A model generated the notes under the pieces. The model was not told the DNA's origin. It searched no databases and worked only from the letters and a program-made list of their open reading frames with translations. A DNA stretch of 6,812 bases from Anaerolineae bacterium (GTDB lineage Bacteria > Chloroflexota > Anaerolineae > JAFGEY01), in contig JAFGEY010000359.1 of assembly GCA_016931365.1 (NCBI GenBank), forward strand, positions 1 through 6,812, read 5' to 3'. The first letter of the stretch is position 1, and the number at the start of each line of letters is the position of its first letter. Positions 6,528 to 6,812 of this stretch are shown here, in pieces. The translations under genes were made by a program, and so were the position numbers.

Positions 6528-6812
6528 ATGTCGGAAGCACGAAAAAAAGTCACCCTGTCTACTCTGTACGCCAAGATGAACGATGGTGAGCCGATCACCA
6601 TGCTCACCTGCTACGATTACCCCACCGCTTATTTCATGGAGCAGGCCGGACTGGACATCCTGCTCGTCGGCGACAGCCTGGGCATGACCGTCCTCGGCTA
6701 TGACACCACCCTGCCGGTGACGATGGATATGATGATCCCGCACGCGCAGGCGGTGCGGCGCGGCTCGCCGAGCGCGTTTCTGATCGGCGATATGCCCTAC
6801 ATGACCTACCAG
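6528..6812 (+). CDS. panB: 3-methyl-2-oxobutanoate hydroxymethyltransferase (PanB), N-terminal part
   Basis: PanB transfers a hydroxymethyl group from 5,10-methylene-tetrahydrofolate to 2-oxoisovalerate, giving ketopantoate, the first committed step of pantothenate and CoA synthesis. The 95 residues visible carry the family hallmarks: [10 protein letters not shown] at 23-32, L-V-G-D-S-L-G-M at 46-53, the T-L-P-V-T segment at 61-65 and I-G-D-M-P-Y at 86-91. D49 and D88 match the metal-binding Asp45 and Asp84 of the E. coli enzyme with identical spacing of 39. The remaining two thirds, including the third metal ligand (Glu114 in E. coli), lie beyond the window. AAGAGGG sits shortly before the ATG. 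The 27-base gap after the epimerase-like gene suggests co-transcription; whether panC follows cannot be seen. Confidence 0.96.
   Translation, partial: MSEARKKVTLSTLYAKMNDGEPITMLTCYDYPTAYFMEQAGLDILLVGDSLGMTVLGYDTTLPVTMDMMIPHAQAVRRGSPSAFLIGDMPYMTYQ

Overview
The window looks like part of a free-living bacterial chromosome of moderately high GC. It contains a divergent junction. A sensory pair lies on the minus strand to the left, a single tRNA-Lys gene sits in the middle, and a three-gene plus-strand transcription unit runs off the right edge. The lipoprotein signal, the Cache/HAMP/PAS histidine kinase, the two-domain GNAT protein and the aldose-epimerase-like protein would fit a Chloroflexota-type genome. 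That is only an impression from protein style, since no marker gene here fixes the taxonomy.

Left part (1-3838, minus strand). A sugar-binding-type lipoprotein (2759..3838) is followed 48 bases later by a large membrane sensor kinase (29..2710). The kinase has two membrane segments around a Cache-like external domain, then HAMP, three PAS domains and a HisKA dimerisation domain with an H-D-F-N-N phospho-acceptor motif. No ABC permease or ATPase gene is visible, so the pair most resembles a sensing module in which a periplasmic-type binding protein reports ligand to a kinase. The kinase frame stops just after the N box. All three minus-strand frames are closed near the left edge, so the ATP-binding domain is incomplete as read. 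This is either a real truncation or frameshift, or a sequence error at the edge.

Middle (3839-4510). A candidate minus-strand promoter for the lipoprotein-kinase unit lies back to back with a perfect-consensus promoter for tRNA-Lys(CTT). The tRNA is followed by a trailer inverted repeat and a strong Rho-independent terminator. The next 230 bases have no convincing gene. They hold two related, imperfectly repeated palindromic elements, and then a good extended -10 promoter for the next unit.

Right part (4511-6812, plus strand). A two-domain GNAT acetyltransferase, an aldose 1-epimerase-like (DUF4432-type) protein and the start of panB (ketopantoate hydroxymethyltransferase, first step of pantothenate/CoA synthesis) follow with gaps of 37 and 27 bases and are probably co-transcribed. 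The grouping of a GNAT protein and a sugar-epimerase-like protein with panB is not a standard pantothenate operon as far as this window shows.
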